The position numbers and the translations under genes were made by a program. Positions 56,223-64,000 of a stretch of 64,000 nucleotides of DNA are shown here, piece after piece. The stretch is from Collimonas arenae. Lineage in GTDB: Bacteria > Pseudomonadota > Gammaproteobacteria > Burkholderiales > Burkholderiaceae_D. The DNA lies in contig NZ_CP009962.1 of NCBI RefSeq assembly GCF_000786695.1, forward strand, positions 2,666,001-2,730,000, written 5' to 3'. The notes under the pieces are model-generated. The model ran no database searches and was not told the origin of the DNA. It worked only from the letters and a program-made list of their open reading frames with translations. Numbering within the stretch: the stretch's first letter is position 1; every line of letters begins with the position of its first letter.

Positions 56223-57461
56223 ATGAACCGTAGGAATCTGTTAAAAATGATGGCGATGACAGGCAGCCTGGTGATTCCGGTCGGGCGCCAAGCCTGGGCC
56301 GCCGTCGGCGACGACAGCACTGCGACTAAGCGCAAGCTGGTGGTGGTGATGTTGCGCGGTGCAGCGGATGGCCTGAACGTGGTGGCCCCGTACGGCGATG
56401 CCAATTACGCCCGCTTGCGGCCAACTATTGGACTGGCGCGCCCGGGGCAAGACGGCGGCGTGCTGGACCTGGATGGCTATTTCGGCCTGCACCCGGCGCT
56501 GGCCTCTTTGCAACCGCTTTGGGAACAAAAGAAACTGGCCTTCATCCACGCCTCCGGTTCGCCGGACGCCACCCGCTCGCATTTTGATGCGCAAGATTAT
56601 CTGGAGTCCGGTACGCCGGGCAGAAAATCGACGCAAGATGGTTGGCTGAACCGCCTGCTGACGGTCTTGCCCGGTACGACTTCGCCTACCCGCGCAATCA
56701 GCGTCGGGCCGCTGATGCCGCGCATCCTGACTGGACGGGCGCCAGCTACCAATCTGGCTGCGGGCGCCGCCGGCACCAAGGAATCAATACTCGATCGCCC
56801 GAAAATCGGCAGCGCCTTCGATCAGATGTATCAGAGCAGCGATAAATTCGCCAGCACCTACCAGGAAGGCCGCGACGCACATAAAGAAGTCATGACGGCA
56901 TCGATGAAGGATGAAATGCGGGCAGCCGATGGCGGCGCGCCGTTGCCTAACGGCTTTCCTAATGACGCAGCGCACCTGGCCAAACTGATGCGCAACGATC
57001 CGAAAATCCAGATCGCCTTTGTCGCGCTGGGGGGCTGGGATACGCATGCCTATCAGGGTAATGGCAAAGGACAGCTGGCCAACCGGCTGGCGCCGTTAGG
57101 GCAAGGGCTGGCGACGCTGGCGCAAGGACTTGGACCGGTTTTCGACGATACCATCATCGTGGTGATGTCGGAATTCGGCCGCACCGCCCGCCAGAATGGC
57201 AACGGCGGTACCGACCACGGCCATGGCAATGTGATGTGGGTGCTTGGCGGCGGCGTCGCCGGCGGCAAGGTGTATGGCGATTGGCAGGGACTGGGCGACG
57301 GTCAGTTGCATGAAGGGCGTGACTTGCCGGTCACGACCGATTTTCGTTCAGTGCTGGCGAAGGTTTCAGAGCGCCATTTGCGTCTCAGCGACCAGCAACT
57401 GATGCAAGTATTTCCTGAGATGCCGATTAGTAAAGCCGGCCTGAATTTCATGCTCGGATAG
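56223..57461 (+). CDS. DUF1501 family protein, exported
   Basis: 412 residues. The start MNRRNLLKMMAMTGSLVIPV resembles a twin-arginine signal. The body is an alkaline-phosphatase/sulfatase-like fold: KLVVVMLRGAADGLNVVAPYG, VALGGWDTHAYQGNG, DTIIVVMSEFGRTARQNGN and GTDHGHGNVMWVLGGGVAGG. AGGAG is three bases from the ATG at 56220 and six from the one at 56223, so the latter is taken. It forms the standard pair with the DUF1800 gene; both are presumed periplasmic. The function is unknown. Confidence 0.9.
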   Translation: MNRRNLLKMMAMTGSLVIPVGRQAWAAVGDDSTATKRKLVVVMLRGAADGLNVVAPYGDANYARLRPTIGLARPGQDGGVLDLDGYFGLHPALASLQPLWEQKKLAFIHASGSPDATRSHFDAQDYLESGTPGRKSTQDGWLNRLLTVLPGTTSPTRAISVGPLMPRILTGRAPATNLAAGAAGTKESILDRPKIGSAFDQMYQSSDKFASTYQEGRDAHKEVMTASMKDEMRAADGGAPLPNGFPNDAAHLAKLMRNDPKIQIAFVALGGWDTHAYQGNGKGQLANRLAPLGQGLATLAQGLGPVFDDTIIVVMSEFGRTARQNGNGGTDHGHGNVMWVLGGGVAGGKVYGDWQGLGDGQLHEGRDLPVTTDFRSVLAKVSERHLRLSDQQLMQVFPEMPISKAGLNFMLG

Positions 57462-57539
57462 TTGCCGCTATGCGGTGGCGCTGACGGCAAGCCGGTGATC
57501 TGCCGCTTTGGCCATGGGCGGCAAAAAGCGTGCTCTCAA

Positions 57540-57630
57540 GTTATTCCCTTGTATGGCGAGTATTCCCTGCCGTATTCAATTGCATCGTACTCAATTACAA
57601 TTGAATATCGGCAACGTTTAAGGGAATAAC
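57540..57630 (+). promoter_or_regulatory. Nested inverted repeats over the ybjQ ribosome-binding site
   Basis: GTTATTCCCTT (57540-57550) is perfectly complementary to AAGGGAATAAC (57620-57630), which contains the AAGGGA Shine-Dalgarno and ends at the ATG. Inside lies TATTCAATTG (57573-57582) pairing with CAATTGAATA (57598-57607). As RNA this folds into a two-stem structure that would hide the start; as DNA it could be an operator. Confidence 0.6.
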
Positions 57631-57957
57631 ATGCTTGTAGTGACAACAGAAAACGTCCCCGGCTATCGGGTCCGGGAAGTCAAGGGCCAAGTATTCGGAC
57701 TAGTCGTTCGTAGTCGTGGGCTTGCAGGCAACATCATGGCGGGACTGCGTTCCATCATCGGCGGCGAAATCACCGAATACACGCAGTTGCTGGAAGAAGC
57801 ACGCCGCCATGCGGTCGACCGTATGGTCAAGAATGCCCACCAGATGGGCGCCAATGCGGTGGTGATGATGCGCTTCGACTCTTCTGAAATGGGGCAGACC
57901 ATGAGCGAAATCGTTGCCTATGGCACTGCGGTAATCATCGACCCGATCGCGCCATAA
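57631..57957 (+). CDS. YbjQ family (DUF74) protein
   Basis: 108 residues, a single YbjQ unit: VTTENVPGYRVREVKGQVFGL, GNIMAGLRSIIGGEITEYTQLLEEARRHAVDRMV, and GANAVVMMRFDSSEMG near the end. Family members are small pentameric proteins suggested to bind metal. It is directly followed, two bases later, by a small membrane protein, so the two are an operon. A three-domain relative lies at 32159. The upstream region can fold to cover the ribosome-binding site. Confidence 0.9.
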   Translation: MLVVTTENVPGYRVREVKGQVFGLVVRSRGLAGNIMAGLRSIIGGEITEYTQLLEEARRHAVDRMVKNAHQMGANAVVMMRFDSSEMGQTMSEIVAYGTAVIIDPIAP

Positions 57958-57959
57958 TC

Positions 57960-58262
57960 ATGTTGCGCACGGCCTTGCTTGGATTTGCCATATTGCTGAC
58001 CTGCGCCGGTATTTTTTGCAGTGTGCGTGGTACGCCGGGGGCTTTTCCATTGACTACCTGGGGCTTGATACTGCTTGTTGCTGTGCTGATCGAGCGCTGG
58101 CGCTATACCCGTAGGCACACAGCCGATGAAGGACCGTGGCAGGAAACCGGTGAGCGTTTTGTCGATCCGGAATCAGGGCGCTTGATGCGCGTTCTCTACA
58201 GCCCGAGCAGCGGCGAACGCCGCTACGTCGCCGTCGGCGAAAATCCCGATATCGCGCCATAA
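57960..58262 (+). CDS. Small membrane hypothetical protein
   Basis: 100 residues: two membrane segments (LRTALLGFAILLTCAGIFCS and TTWGLILLVAVLIE) then a polar cytoplasmic tail containing GPWQETGERFVDPESGRLMR and PSSGERRYVAVGE. Not recognised as a named family. It is coupled to the YbjQ gene (two bases between stop and ATG), as small membrane proteins often are in YbjQ loci. Confidence 0.78.
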   Translation: MLRTALLGFAILLTCAGIFCSVRGTPGAFPLTTWGLILLVAVLIERWRYTRRHTADEGPWQETGERFVDPESGRLMRVLYSPSSGERRYVAVGENPDIAP

Positions 58263-58309
58263 TGTGGCAGGCAGCAACAGCCGTTGCTCGCCATTATCCT
58301 TAAAGTGAC

Positions 58310-59263
58310 ATGACACAAATACTTGGCCCCTCATTCAAACTGGTCGAAGAAATCGACGTCTCGCAACTGGCCGAAGCAGGCGGTTTTGGCAGCCGGACCC
58401 GGCCGCTACTGGTAAAAGGTGCGCTGCGAAACTGGCCGGCGCAGCAAAACTGGTCGTTCGACAAACTGGCGCAATTGCGTAACAAAGATGGTTCGGAGCC
58501 GACCAGGAAGTTCCAGAACGGTCTGGTAGAGCAGGGCGAAACCCAGGAACGGCCATTGCTGCCTATCGCGCCTTATTTGCGCGAACTGGCGACGCTTGCC
58601 TCGCAGCCGGTCAGTGAAGATGCGGGATTGTTGCCGAACCGGCAGCGGCGCCAGTTGCAGGCCGGGGAAGAATTCCATCTCAACTGGGCTCACATGCAAT
58701 CGTTTACGCCGCACCGCAATTACCTGGCGCAATGGAGCATCCTAGAAGATTTTCCGCAACTGCGTAGCGATTTCGATATCCGTAGCTTGTGGCCGGGCTG
58801 GCGCTGGACCTGGGAGTCGGTGTTTATCGGCCCAGCCAACACCCATACCGGACTGCATCGCGACGTCCCGAACAACTGGTTTTGCCAGGCGCGCGGGGTC
58901 AAGGAATTTGTCATGTTCCCACCGTCGGAAGAAGCGTACATGAACCCGTCCGACAAATACGACTGGGGTGCGACGCTAAGCAGCATCAATATCGCCCGCT
59001 TTAATGAACATCCAGAGCAACTGCAGGCGCTGGAGCGCGCCAAGGGCCTGTATGTGCGCGTAGAGGAGGGCGATGCTTTGTTCATTCCAAAGGGAACCTG
59101 GCATGCCGTGGTATCGCTGGCGCCGTCGATTAGCCTGGCGGTGTTCGGCCTCACCGCCAAGGAAATCCTGCTCAGCGGCGTGCCGACTGCGACCAAGGAC
59201 CTGCTGCACAATATGCATCTGTATCGCTGGGGGCATTGCATCTGTCATAAACACTTGGCGTAG
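58310..59263 (+). CDS. Cupin/JmjC-like oxygenase family protein
   Basis: 317 residues of the cupin-8/JmjC-like family: PLLVKGALRNWPAQQNWSF start, the iron motif HRD in HTGLHRDVPNNWFCQARG near residue 182, and a distal His in FIPKGTWHAVVSL. The metal triad for a 2-oxoglutarate-dependent hydroxylase is complete. The substrate is unknown; related proteins hydroxylate proteins or small molecules. The gene stands alone after the YbjQ pair and is followed by a DUF6916-like gene. Confidence 0.83.
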   Translation: MTQILGPSFKLVEEIDVSQLAEAGGFGSRTRPLLVKGALRNWPAQQNWSFDKLAQLRNKDGSEPTRKFQNGLVEQGETQERPLLPIAPYLRELATLASQPVSEDAGLLPNRQRRQLQAGEEFHLNWAHMQSFTPHRNYLAQWSILEDFPQLRSDFDIRSLWPGWRWTWESVFIGPANTHTGLHRDVPNNWFCQARGVKEFVMFPPSEEAYMNPSDKYDWGATLSSINIARFNEHPEQLQALERAKGLYVRVEEGDALFIPKGTWHAVVSLAPSISLAVFGLTAKEILLSGVPTATKDLLHNMHLYRWGHCICHKHLA

Positions 59264-59356
59264 AACCGGCCGGCAGCCATAAATGCTTATGGTGCCCGTA
59301 GGAAATTCCATTAGAATGGGTAGCAGTCCGATCAACCCTGCAAACTCAACGGAAAT

Positions 59357-59647
59357 ATGGATATCCTGACGCTGGAACACTTTGCTGCGCGCCTGAACGA
59401 GACGTTTTTTTCCGTGGACGACGGCAATGCCAGTTTCGTACTGGTCGAAGTCAAGCCGCTGGCGGCTCCTACCTTGCAGGGCATGATGCGGGCGCCGTTC
59501 AGCCTGCTGTTCCGCAACTGTTCGCCGATCTTGTTCACCCAGAAAATTTTCAATATGAAGCATGAAGCGATAGGCCAGGTTGGCATTTTCATGGTGCCGG
59601 TGGCGCGTGACCGCGATGGTTTCCTCTATCAGGCGGTGTTCAACTAG
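59357..59647 (+). CDS. Small DUF6916-like protein
   Basis: 96 residues (MDILTLEHFAARLNETFFSV ... GMMRAPFSLLFRNCSPILFTQKIFNM). I recognise it as the small domain that commonly accompanies MdpB-type collar proteins, named DUF6916 as far as I recall. It is convergent with the collar operon; its 3' end overlaps the GNAT gene by 8 bases. No signal or membrane segment. GGAA precedes the ATG. Confidence 0.7.
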   Translation: MDILTLEHFAARLNETFFSVDDGNASFVLVEVKPLAAPTLQGMMRAPFSLLFRNCSPILFTQKIFNMKHEAIGQVGIFMVPVARDRDGFLYQAVFN

Positions 59648-60224
59648 GCGAGGAGCCTTTCGCCGCGGCCAACCATCGCATGGCTGTATACGGACCCTCC
59701 TGCGCCGTCGCCACAAAGCCAAGGCGCTCATACAAGCGCCGCGCTGCGGCGTTGCGTTCGTCAACGTGCAAATTCACACAGCTCCCTACGCCCTCCGCCA
59801 GTATTTGTATATGACGGATCAAGGCTGAGCCTATTCCGTTGCCGCGCCATGCTGGCAACAGGCTAATGTCCACGATGAGAAATTCCGGCGCCTGGCGCGA
59901 CAGATATATACGTCCGATCGGCTGCCCATTGGCGTCAATCCTCAGGAAATCTGCGTTTTTGAAATGCGATAGATAATGCTTATGTTGAAGCGTAAACTGG
60001 CTGTCAAGAAAAGCAATTTTGTGCGCACGCGGCCAAGGCACTTGCGCTAGTTCGTCGCTGCGCAGTTGATGGTACAGATCGCGCAGGAAGCCGATATCCG
60101 ACGTCGCGCAGGCATGCAGGCTGACACCGCATGCATCCAGGGAGACGGGTGCGGTCAATCCTGCGCTAGCCGGAAATTCCGGCAGCGCAGGTAAGTCGGC
60201 CTCAGCCGAACGAAGGGAATACAC
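59640..60224 (-). CDS. GNAT N-acetyltransferase of the collar-protein operon
   Basis: 194 residues: LIVDISLLPAWRGNGIGSALIRHIQILAEG is acetyl-CoA motif A, and HVDERNAAARRLYERLGFVA ends the domain. A GNAT enzyme at the end of collar-protein operons recurs in other genomes as far as I recall. The ATG at 60224 lies 23 bases inside the previous gene. The target may be one of the collar proteins (inference). Confidence 0.83.
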   Translation of the reverse strand: MYSLRSAEADLPALPEFPASAGLTAPVSLDACGVSLHACATSDIGFLRDLYHQLRSDELAQVPWPRAHKIAFLDSQFTLQHKHYLSHFKNADFLRIDANGQPIGRIYLSRQAPEFLIVDISLLPAWRGNGIGSALIRHIQILAEGVGSCVNLHVDERNAAARRLYERLGFVATAQEGPYTAMRWLAAAKGSSPS

Positions 60225-60738
60225 CTTGCAGCGCGATGCAGAAGTTCAGAGCCAACAACGGCTGGCGATTTTCGTGCGGCTGACTGCCTCCGGCCACGCC
60301 AATCACCGGGATTGCCAGAGTCGTGTTCGGTGTCGGATTGCCCGGAACATAGGTGGAGGTGCCTGTTGGTCCCATAAGGCCGAAACCATTGTCTGGCACA
60401 TTTTTCTGCGACGCGGCATCCGGCTGGTGATAGATATTCATGGCGTGTGAGTGTGAAGGTATTTGCGCGCTAGTCAGCGTCACCTCTTCGACGCCGAAAG
60501 GTTCCCCGATGTCGCGTTGCGTCAGCCCCGGCCCTTGTCCCTGGCTGCAGGCGGTGCGGCCGGCAAAATTGGGAAGCTGGAAATTGGTCTGGCCGTTGCC
60601 GCCGTAGTTGGTTCCTAACAATGAAAACAGCGCCGAATACTGGCTGATCGGGAGCAGGGCGCCGTTGCATTGCGCCCAGTCAACCGGCGCGAAATTGAAG
60701 CCGAAAATCTGAATTTCACCGACGTATGGCGTGGTCAT
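60202..60738 (-). CDS. Tail-collar domain protein (MdpB type), copy 3
   Basis: 178 residues. Phage tail-collar fold: PYVGEIQIFGFNFAPVDWAQCNGALLPISQYSALFSLLGTNYGG, then FQLPNFAGRTACSQGQGPGL and a C-terminal HENRQPLLALNFCIAL. Such bacterial proteins are called microcystin-dependent protein MdpB or phage tail protein, but no other phage gene is present. AGAGGAA precedes the ATG. The region between conserved ends (T-rich linker) differs from its two siblings. Third of three tandem copies. Confidence 0.9.
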   Translation of the reverse strand: MTTPYVGEIQIFGFNFAPVDWAQCNGALLPISQYSALFSLLGTNYGGNGQTNFQLPNFAGRTACSQGQGPGLTQRDIGEPFGVEEVTLTSAQIPSHSHAMNIYHQPDAASQKNVPDNGFGLMGPTGTSTYVPGNPTPNTTLAIPVIGVAGGSQPHENRQPLLALNFCIALQGVFPSFG

Positions 60739-60809
60739 GGTATTCCTCTTGTCTTTGCTGTTGGCTATGCCTGCACACAAAAAATGTTTTGCGGCAGGCG
60801 CTCTGGCTG

Positions 60810-61343
60810 TTATGACTGCGACGGAAATATCCCTGCCCAGGCGATACAAAACGACACCGTCAAGGTCGGCATGGTGTTGTCGTGCGGCAGGTTGTTGCCT
60901 GCGGACGAAATCGCCGCCGGCGTCAAGACAAACGGGGTAAGTCCGCTGACGCTGTTGGTGTACGTCTTATCGCTGTTGGCGGCTGCGCCAAGCTGGACGT
61001 TGCTTGCCGGCGTCGTCACGGTTGCAAGGGTAGTGGTTGCGGCATACGGGTGGCTATGCCCCGGCATGCTGCTACTCAGCAATGTGACGTTTTCCACGCC
61101 GTCTACCTGTCCTTGTACGCGCGTTGTCAATCCCGGGCCGGTGCCTTGGTGCAGCGGTACCCGGCCGCGCATGTCAGGCATGTTGAAAGTCTGCTGGCCA
61201 TCACCGCCATAAGTGGTGCCAATCAATGCATACAGCGTCTCATAAGTCGAGATTGCCTGCGAACTGCCGTCGCATGCCAGCCATCCTGTCGGTATCCGGG
61301 AAAAAGCAAACAGGCGAATTTCGCCTACATATGGTGTGCTCAT
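60810..61343 (-). CDS. Tail-collar domain protein (MdpB type), copy 2
   Basis: 177 residues: MSTPYVGEIRLFAFSRIPTG, WLACDGSSQAISTYETLYALIGTTYGGDG, FNMPDMRGRVPLHQG and the C-terminal LPHDNTMPTLTVSFCIAWAG. It differs more from the other two copies than they do from each other, so the array is old. AGGG precedes the ATG. Middle gene, 71 bp before copy 3. Confidence 0.9.
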   Translation of the reverse strand: MSTPYVGEIRLFAFSRIPTGWLACDGSSQAISTYETLYALIGTTYGGDGQQTFNMPDMRGRVPLHQGTGPGLTTRVQGQVDGVENVTLLSSSMPGHSHPYAATTTLATVTTPASNVQLGAAANSDKTYTNSVSGLTPFVLTPAAISSAGNNLPHDNTMPTLTVSFCIAWAGIFPSQS

Positions 61344-61371
61344 TATTGTTATCCCTAAAAGTTATTCTGGT

Positions 61372-61905
61372 TTAGTTGCGCGACGGGAAAATTCCAGTGA
61401 GAGCAATATTGAAATTCAACACCAGACACGGCTGCATGTTTTGATGCGGTCCGCTACCGCCGCTACTGGACAAGGTCGACGGCGCCAACGTCACTTGCGG
61501 CCCGGCTGCTGTCGCATAAATCGCCTCGCTGCCACTGCCTCCATACAGGGCATTGGTCGGATTCTTGACGCTGCCGGCAGTGGTTGATGCGTTCGCCAGA
61601 TGATTGTGCTGCGGCATTTGAGACTGCAGCAAAGTGACCGTTTCAACGCCTGTGGGCTGGCCCTGGACATAAGGTGACGGCTGCCAGGCTGGATCGACCG
61701 AAGGGCCGGTATGAAGGGGAGCGCGGCCCTGCAGATTGGGCAGGGCGAAAGTGGTTTGGCCGTTGCCGCCGTACATCACCCCCAGCAGGGAAAACAGCGC
61801 GGCATTTTGGTTGATCGGCAGTAACTGGCCATTGCAAAGTGCAAAGCCCCTCGGCGCAAAATTGAATCCAGTTAACATTATTTGTCCAACGTAACATTCA
61901 GCCAT
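61372..61905 (-). CDS. Tail-collar domain protein (MdpB type), copy 1
   Basis: 177 residues: MAECYVGQIMLTGFNFAPRG, CNGQLLPINQNAALFSLLGVMYGGNGQTTFALPNLQGRAPLH and the closing GPHQNMQPCLVLNFNIALTG. First gene of the operon, divergent from the Ig-repeat gene. GGGAGAG lies upstream of the ATG. The three collar genes with GNAT form one transcription unit with gaps of 28 and 71 bp. Confidence 0.9.
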   Translation of the reverse strand: MAECYVGQIMLTGFNFAPRGFALCNGQLLPINQNAALFSLLGVMYGGNGQTTFALPNLQGRAPLHTGPSVDPAWQPSPYVQGQPTGVETVTLLQSQMPQHNHLANASTTAGSVKNPTNALYGGSGSEAIYATAAGPQVTLAPSTLSSSGGSGPHQNMQPCLVLNFNIALTGIFPSRN

Positions 61906-62188
61906 CTATTCTCTCCCAAGATTGGTATTGCAGTGGTAATGACAGCGGTAAAGGCTTAGTCGGCAACTGTGTTATTTGAGCAACAGATGATGAAAAACAA
62001 TAATTTACAATCAAATATTGTTGGACATTCATGAATTCGAGGTAGCATACGTTGCTGCATAGCAATCGTCAAGCGCGCGAAAATTGCTCATGAGAACCGC
62101 GCAACACAATTGTTGAAACACTGATTAAACGAAATCGAGTCGTCCATGAAGGCGGTCTTGAATACTAAAAAAATGTCAGGGAGGTTTC

Positions 62189-64000
62189 ATGTTGCACAGT
62201 CCATGCGGTCGTGTCGGCGCTCGTTTATTTTCATCGCCCAAGTCAATTTCAGCATTTGATAATGTTTCGAATCAGCGCTGTAAGCAGGGCTTGGTTTTGG
62301 CGTGGTTTGCCCACCTTCTGCGGGGCTTTGCCTATGCGGCGATTTTCGGCTGGTCGAGTTTTGCCTACGCCTTCAGCCCCAGCACCGAATGTCCGCCAAT
62401 TCAGTCAATAACGGTTGCCTCCGGCGGCACCTCGACTACCGACTTGTCCGGCTGTTCGGTATTCGGCCTGGACGGGATGCCGACCGCGCCTTCGCACGGC
62501 ACGCTGTCAGACATGAATCCAACCACCGGCAATGGCGACAGCAAGGTCATATACGTCAACAATGGTGACGGTGCGCTCTCCGACAGTTTTGTCGTGCTAG
62601 ACGATTTGAATGGAACAATCACCTTCACGGTCACGGTCTTGCCGGCAGCCTCGCCGATTACGGTAACGCCAGCCACCTTGCCGGCGCCATCCATCGGCAA
62701 CGCCTATAGCCAGAGCCTGAGCGCCTCAGGCGGGGTTGCACCGTATACCTACTCCCTCTCATCAGGCAGCCTGCCGGCCGGCTTGAGCATATCCGCAGCC
62801 GGCTTGATTTCCGGCACGCCAACGGCCGCAGGGGCATTTACGTTCACCGTAGGCGTGCTCGATTCGACCACTCCGACGGCATTGAGCACGACCAAGACCT
62901 ATTCGATGACGGTTGCCGTTCCGACGATGGTGCTGGCTCCCGCCAGTCCGCCGGCGGGAACGATATCGCTGCCGTACAGCCAGCAAATGAGCACGACCGG
63001 CGGGACCGCGCCCTACAGCTATGCGATACAGGTTGGCCTGGGAACGCTGCCGCCGGGATTGACCTTGTCGCCCAGCGGCCTGATTTCGGGAACCCCGACT
63101 ACTGCCGGCAGTTCTACTTTCTCACTCAAATACACCGATAGCACCTCTGGCACCGGGCCATTTTCCCAAGCACAGAATGTGACGATCGTGATCAACGCGT
63201 CGCCGGTGATTGTCATCACCCCAACCGTGCTACCGGCCGCCACAGTCGCCGCGGCGTTTAGCCAAAGCCTGTCTGCCAGCGGCGGCACTGCGCCGTATAC
63301 CTTTGCAATTAGTGCAGGGGCGCTGCCTGCTGGACTGACCTTATCAAGTGCTGGCCTCTTGTCGGGTACGCCAACCGCAGGCGGTACTTTCAATTTCACG
63401 GTCAGGGGAACTGATCAGAGCTCCTTTAGCGGCACGCAAGCCTATACGCTGACGGTCAATGCGCCGACCATCGCGATAACGCCTACGACATTGCCCGCGG
63501 CGACCGTCGCTACGGCGTATAGCCAGACTGCGGTAGCCAGTGGCGGTACAGCCGGATATACCTATGCGATCTCTGCCGGCGCTTTGCCGGCGGGGGTGAC
63601 TTTGTCTGGCGGCGGGACGATATCCGGTACGCCAACTGCGGGCGGCACCTTTAATTTTACGGTGCGCGCGACGGATAGTTCGACCGGCACCGGCCCATAT
63701 ATTGGCGCGAGGGCTTATTCCATGACGGTCAATGCGCCGACCATCGCGATCACCCCCGTCAGCCTGCCGGCCATGACGGTTGCCAGCAGCTTTACGCAAA
63801 ACCTGACGGCCAGCGGCGGCATTGCCTCTTACACCTATACTGTTAGCGCCGGCGCACTGCCGAATGGATTGACATTGGCTGCAAACGGAACCTTGTCTGG
63901 TACGCCGACTGTATCGGGGCCATTCAATTTCACAGTCACAGCGACCGATAGTTCGACAGGCAGCGGCCCGTATACAGGTTCACGGGCTTATTCGGTCAAC
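62189..64000 (+). CDS. Large exported protein with putative-Ig (He_PIG) repeats, partial at 3' end
   Basis: 604 codons are open to the window edge with no stop. After a long N-region, a hydrophobic stretch (GFAYAAIFGWSSFAYA) fits a signal. A Cys-rich non-repeat domain with two Cys (ECPP, GCSVFG) comes next. From 62657 there are five repeats of about 90 residues with SASGGTAPYTF-, LPAGLTLS- and GTPTAGGTF-type blocks, the He_PIG cadherin/Ig-like fold. Likely a secreted or surface adhesin. An AGGGAGGT site lies three to four bases before the ATG. It is divergent from the collar operon. The true length and C-terminal anchor are unknown. Confidence 0.85.
   Translation, partial: MLHSPCGRVGARLFSSPKSISAFDNVSNQRCKQGLVLAWFAHLLRGFAYAAIFGWSSFAYAFSPSTECPPIQSITVASGGTSTTDLSGCSVFGLDGMPTAPSHGTLSDMNPTTGNGDSKVIYVNNGDGALSDSFVVLDDLNGTITFTVTVLPAASPITVTPATLPAPSIGNAYSQSLSASGGVAPYTYSLSSGSLPAGLSISAAGLISGTPTAAGAFTFTVGVLDSTTPTALSTTKTYSMTVAVPTMVLAPASPPAGTISLPYSQQMSTTGGTAPYSYAIQVGLGTLPPGLTLSPSGLISGTPTTAGSSTFSLKYTDSTSGTGPFSQAQNVTIVINASPVIVITPTVLPAATVAAAFSQSLSASGGTAPYTFAISAGALPAGLTLSSAGLLSGTPTAGGTFNFTVRGTDQSSFSGTQAYTLTVNAPTIAITPTTLPAATVATAYSQTAVASGGTAGYTYAISAGALPAGVTLSGGGTISGTPTAGGTFNFTVRATDSSTGTGPYIGARAYSMTVNAPTIAITPVSLPAMTVASSFTQNLTASGGIASYTYTVSAGALPNGLTLAANGTLSGTPTVSGPFNFTVTATDSSTGSGPYTGSRAYSVN

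Noticed and set aside
59357..64000. Prophage remnant
   Set aside because: Only collar-fold proteins; no integrase, terminase, capsid, portal, tail tube or lysis genes in the window, and the Ig-repeat and GNAT partners point to a host locus.

Overview
The window looks like chromosomal DNA from a beta-proteobacterium of the Oxalobacteraceae, most like Collimonas or a close relative. This rests on remembered protein similarity, moderate-to-high GC and the housekeeping repertoire, not on a database search. No rRNA, tRNA, CRISPR array, integrase or complete insertion sequence was seen.

Layout. 1-6 kb: the 5' end of a cardiolipin synthase, a LysE exporter, a fumarylacetoacetase-family hydrolase, glutathione reductase, a Tat-exported phosphoesterase and a YoaK-type membrane protein. 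6.2-11.7 kb: a TonB-dependent receptor and a CYTH-CHAD protein, separated by about 1.2 kb that holds decayed copies of the start of the second and the end of the first, the scar of an old tandem duplication. 11.8-18 kb: a small unknown protein, an S4/pseudouridine-synthase homologue with an altered catalytic motif, a DUF445 protein and a split pqiA-pqiA-pqiB-pqiC operon disrupted by two small MITE-like elements. 18-23.4 kb: ribA (with a possible coupled leader ORF), an orphan second EF-G, aminopeptidase P and SlyX. 23.6-28.4 kb: a self-contained uptake module of kgtP with a candidate sigma-54 promoter, a DctB-like kinase and a DctD-like activator.

28.6-36 kb: an acyltransferase, a drug-efflux-type MFS protein, an unknown exported protein, a three-domain YbjQ protein, a third MITE and a flotillin-like SPFH protein. 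35.7-41.1 kb: a TetR - HlyD lipoprotein - ABC ATPase - ABC-2 permease - outer-membrane factor efflux operon laid out like cecR/ybhGFSR, with a 22-bp palindrome before tetR. 41.1-43 kb: a tightly overlapping saccharopine-dehydrogenase-like/DoxX-like/DUF2269 operon. 43.2-50.2 kb: an NTF2-like protein, a LysR regulator divergent from a haloacetate-dehalogenase-like hydrolase plus a divergent leuC-leuD pair, and a GNAT-LanC-like operon. 50.3-59.3 kb: an oxidoreductase, a monooxygenase-fold protein, an S10 carboxypeptidase, an EF-hand protein, a DUF1800-DUF1501 pair, a one-domain YbjQ gene with its ribosome-binding site inside an inverted repeat, and a cupin/JmjC protein.

59.3-64 kb: an accessory surface locus of three tandem tail-collar (MdpB-type) proteins with a GNAT enzyme, a small DUF6916-like protein and, divergently, a large exported protein made of repeated putative-Ig (He_PIG) domains that runs off the window. 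The most interesting items are the MITE family with 3-bp target duplications, the duplication scar, the ribA leader ORF, the ybjQ 5' UTR fold, the dehalogenase-leuCD cluster, the orphan LanC-like operon and the collar/Ig locus.
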